This document shows, piece after piece, positions 6,166 through 7,819 of a stretch of 7,819 nt of DNA. Each line of letters starts with the position of its first letter. The stretch's first letter is position 1. A program made the translations under genes and the position numbers. The notes beneath the pieces are model-generated. The model saw nothing but the letters and a program-made list of their open reading frames with translations. It was not told the DNA's origin and made no database searches. This stretch comes from Treponema sp. (GTDB lineage: Bacteria; Spirochaetota; Spirochaetia; Treponematales; Breznakiellaceae). The stretch is from positions 1 to 7,819 of the forward strand of contig JAIRLK010000270.1 in NCBI GenBank assembly GCA_031259515.1, written 5' to 3'.

Positions 6166-7134
6166 ATGAATACGATTGCTGAAACCTTGGAAAAAATTGG
6201 TATCGTCCCGGTCATAAAGATCGACGATCCTGCCCAGGCGGTTCCTCTTGCCCATGCGCTTATCGCTGGCGGCATCCCCTGTGCGGAAGTTACCTTCCGT
6301 ACCGTCCAGGGCGAGGAAGCCATACGCCGTATCAAGGAGGAAGTTCCAGATATCCTCGTCGGCGCGGGGACGGTTCTTACGGTTGACCAGGTTGATAGAG
6401 CCGCAGCCGCCGGCGCGGCCTTTGCCGTGAGCCCCGGCTATAATCCCCGGATTGTGGAGCGGTGCCGGGAAAAGGGCATCCCCATCTTCCCCGGCTGTTC
6501 AACCCCTTCAGACGTTGAAATCGCCCTGGAAGCGGGCCTTACGAACCTCAAGTTTTTTCCCGCGGAACAGGCGGGCGGTCTGGACTACATCAAAGCCCTG
6601 GCCGGCCCCTTCCCCCAGGTACGTTTTATGCCCACTGGGGGAATCAACGCCTCCAACATCGCCGCTTACCTTGCCTTCGAGAAGATTCTGGCCTGCGGCG
6701 GTTCCTGGATGGTTGGCGCGGACCTCCTTAAAGCCGGGAACTACGAAGGAATTACCGCCCTGTGTAAGGAAGCGGTACGCAACATCCTGGGCTTTTCCCT
6801 GGCCCATATAGGGATCAACGCCCAAAACGCAGAGGAAGCCCTTAAAGCCGCAGGTCTATTTGAAGCCTTCTTCGGCTTTACCTCCAAAGACGGCAATTCA
6901 TCGGTGTTTGCCGGCGACGGGGTGGAGATCATGAAGTCTCCCTATCTGGGCAAAAACGGCCATATCGCCATTGCCGTGAACAGCCTCCTCCGGGCCCAGG
7001 CCCATCTGGAACGCCGGGGCGTGGCCTTCAACAAAGAAAGCGCCAAAACCGACGCCAAAGGCGCCGTGATTGCCATCTACCTTAAGGACGAGATAGCGGG
7101 CTTTGCGGTACATTTGGTACAGAAGAAGCGATAG
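6166..7134 (+). CDS. KDPG/KHG aldolase with C-terminal VOC-like domain
   Basis: The N-terminal part (about 1-208 of 322 residues) is a class I aldolase of the 2-keto-3-deoxy-6-phosphogluconate / 4-hydroxy-2-oxoglutarate family. It has GIVPVIK at 12-18, EVTFRT (41-46, catalytic-site E41), GAGTVL (66-71), PGCSTPSDV (109-117), LKFFPAE with Schiff-base lysine K129, PTGGI (156-160) and ACGGSWM (176-182). It would cleave KDPG to pyruvate and glyceraldehyde 3-phosphate, the last step of hexuronate/gluconate breakdown. Residues from about 210 (AHIGI) to 322 form an extra domain with the look of the vicinal oxygen chelate fold, with possible metal ligands H214, E254 and H266. The standard enzyme is only about 205-215 residues long. 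ATG 6166 is preferred to TTG 6157 because AAGGGAG (6150-6156) is then 9 bases away. It is transcribed alone here, with no kinase or dehydratase gene in view. Confidence 0.9.
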   Translation: MNTIAETLEKIGIVPVIKIDDPAQAVPLAHALIAGGIPCAEVTFRTVQGEEAIRRIKEEVPDILVGAGTVLTVDQVDRAAAAGAAFAVSPGYNPRIVERCREKGIPIFPGCSTPSDVEIALEAGLTNLKFFPAEQAGGLDYIKALAGPFPQVRFMPTGGINASNIAAYLAFEKILACGGSWMVGADLLKAGNYEGITALCKEAVRNILGFSLAHIGINAQNAEEALKAAGLFEAFFGFTSKDGNSSVFAGDGVEIMKSPYLGKNGHIAIAVNSLLRAQAHLERRGVAFNKESAKTDAKGAVIAIYLKDEIAGFAVHLVQKKR

Positions 7135-7145
7135 GTCCCGGCCAG

Positions 7146-7190
7146 TGCGGGGAGAGTTGCGGGGCAAAGCTCCCCGGCCCATCCCCCGCA
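7146..7190. repeat. GC-rich nested hairpin after the aldolase gene
   Basis: Outer arms tgcgggg (7146-7152) and ccccgca (7184-7190) enclose an inner stem, cgggg (7160-7164) with ccccg (7172-7176). It begins 12 bases after the aldolase stop, where a terminator would sit, but no T-run follows. It may act as a 3' end stabiliser or a factor-dependent terminator signal, or it may simply be an intergenic repeat. The inner part contains ggggcaaagc, as in the hairpin at 7240. Confidence 0.45.
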
Positions 7191-7239
7191 GGCGGCTGAA
7201 TTGTTACGTTAATTCAATATATTCCCTCGAAAAATTTTA

Positions 7240-7252
7240 GGGGCAAAGCCCC
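7240..7252. repeat. Short ggggc-aaa-gcccc hairpin
   Basis: Ggggc (7240-7244) pairs with gcccc (7248-7252) over an aaa loop. Near-copies of this core occur at 7161-7170, at 7424-7436 (agggcatagccct) and, inverted, inside the GH130 leader hairpin at 4068-4080. This suggests a small dispersed motif in intergenic DNA. Confidence 0.5.
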
Positions 7253-7319
7253 ATAGTCTCTTATTCATTCTACACTTATGATGAATTGATATGGAACTTG
7301 CAGAAGAAATGAGGGTATC

Positions 7320-7350
7320 GGAGTTTTATGCGCGAAGCGCATAAAACTCC
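7320..7350. repeat. Dispersed hairpin repeat, copy 2
   Basis: A perfect 14-pair stem: 7320-7333 (ggag followed by ttttatgcgc) pairs with 7337-7350 over the loop gaa. The inner 10 pairs are identical to the hairpin at 3862-3884, inverted as a unit. There is no T-run, so it is more likely a REP-like repeat than a terminator. Confidence 0.65.
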
Positions 7351-7469
7351 TGGATTAATTTTGAGGCAATGCGCCCTGTTTTATCATGCTTCCCAAAACA
7401 TTGAAGATTTGGTAGATTTTATTAGGGCATAGCCCTTTTGGGTTTAATATCCCGCTGGAGATGGTGAAA

Positions 7470-7819
7470 ATGAAAAAACTTCTATTGTTCATTTGTTGTG
7501 CGGTAACATCGTTATGTTCTCTTTATGCCCGGCCCCAGACGGAGGCCGGTACGGACGCCCCCCTTCGGGTAGGCATTATGCCTGACGCCGATTCCCTCCC
7601 CTTAATGGTTGCCCGGGACGAGGGCCTCTTTGTCCGGGAAGGGGTAGACGTGGAGCTTATCGTATTCTCGAATCCCCAGGAACGGGACGCTGCCATTCAG
7701 ACCGGGCGCCTTGACGGGGCGATCTCGGATCTTCTGGCGGCGGCCTTTTTTGCCGCCGGTGGGTTCGATACCAAGGTAACCAGCCTGACCGACGGCCGTT
7801 ACGGGATCGTGGCCTCTCC
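7470..7819 (+). CDS. ABC transporter substrate-binding protein, NMT1/SsuA-like, 3' end beyond window
   Basis: An open frame from ATG 7470 to the right edge gives the first 116 residues. A signal peptide is visible (MKKLLLFICCAVTSLCSLYA, with probable cleavage after A20), followed by LRVGIMPDADSLPLMVARDE and GLFVREGVDVELIVFSNPQE, then DAAIQTGRLDGAISDLL. The pattern of a small-molecule opening, an active-site-like LPLMVARDEGLF helix and GRLDGAISD is that of periplasmic binding proteins of the NMT1/THI5, SsuA and TauA group, which capture thiamine precursors, sulfonates, nitrate or similar small ligands. GGAG (7457-7460) lies 9 bases before the start; the in-frame ATG at 7461 directly touches it and is less likely. 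Permease and ATPase partners would be expected to the right, outside the window. The ligand cannot be judged. Confidence 0.85.
   Translation, partial: MKKLLLFICCAVTSLCSLYARPQTEAGTDAPLRVGIMPDADSLPLMVARDEGLFVREGVDVELIVFSNPQERDAAIQTGRLDGAISDLLAAAFFAAGGFDTKVTSLTDGRYGIVAS

Larger units (their letters stand above)
7197..7469. other. Gene-free spacer upstream of the last gene, rich in small hairpins
   Basis: No supported gene lies between the aldolase stop and 7470. The stretch holds a 20-base inverted repeat (tgaatt 7197-7202 with aattca 7211-7216), the hairpins at 7240-7252 and 7320-7350 described separately, and agggc/gccct at 7424-7436 followed by a T4 run. TATGAT at 7277-7282 resembles a -10 box but has no convincing -35. 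An ATG-to-TAA frame of 17 codons (7291-7344) lacks a ribosome site and overlaps the hairpin, so it is not called. Confidence 0.5.

Noticed and set aside
7291..7344. A 17-codon small open frame (MELAEEM...)
   Set aside because: It has no ribosome site, and its end is formed by the dispersed hairpin repeat, so it looks accidental.
1..7819. tRNA, rRNA or CRISPR features
   Set aside because: I saw no tRNA-like cloverleaf, no rRNA segment and no regularly spaced direct repeats.

Overview
The window (7,819 bases, coding regions moderately GC-rich, spacers AT-rich) looks like a carbohydrate-utilisation region of a bacterial chromosome. The short lipoprotein signal, the CUT1 transporter lacking its own ATPase gene, the aldolase with an extra C-terminal domain and the abundant small hairpin repeats between genes fit a Treponema-like spirochaete, possibly of gut origin. 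That placement is inference from gene style only; Clostridia-type Firmicutes are the main alternative.

Layout. 1-349: a possibly mobile element bounded by 15-base inverted repeats (1-15/129-143), then a consensus promoter (162-191) whose spacer is overlapped by a palindrome, then a leader of about 150 bases. 350-3817: a three-gene CUT1 sugar ABC importer operon (lipoprotein binding protein, MalF-like and MalG-like permeases), with a hairpin between the first two genes and a 4-base overlap between the last two. 3818-4108: a spacer with four successive hairpins (one a possible terminator), a promoter, an operator-like palindrome and a long hairpin in the leader of the next gene. 4109-5113: a GH130 family protein with the residues expected of a beta-mannoside phosphorylase. 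5121-5412 (minus): a frameshifted C-terminal remnant of a LacI-family regulator, abutting the stop codon of 5413-6081 (minus), a HAD phosphatase of the phosphoglycolate phosphatase type. 6166-7134: a KDPG/KHG aldolase fused to a VOC-like domain. 7135-7469: a spacer with several hairpins and no supported gene. 7470 to the right edge: the start of an NMT1/SsuA-type binding protein, cut off by the window.

How the genes may work together. The importer would bring in an oligosaccharide, and the GH130 enzyme could split an imported beta-mannoside with phosphate, giving mannose 1-phosphate without spending ATP. No MalK-type ATPase is present in the window, so the permeases would need one encoded elsewhere. 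The LacI remnant is probably what is left of a local regulator. The HAD phosphatase and the aldolase are divergently transcribed from a shared 84-base spacer, and their link to the sugar importer is only by proximity. Nothing here is clearly a new multi-gene system. The most interesting points are the aldolase fusion, the structured GH130 leader, the decayed regulator and the dispersed hairpin repeats.
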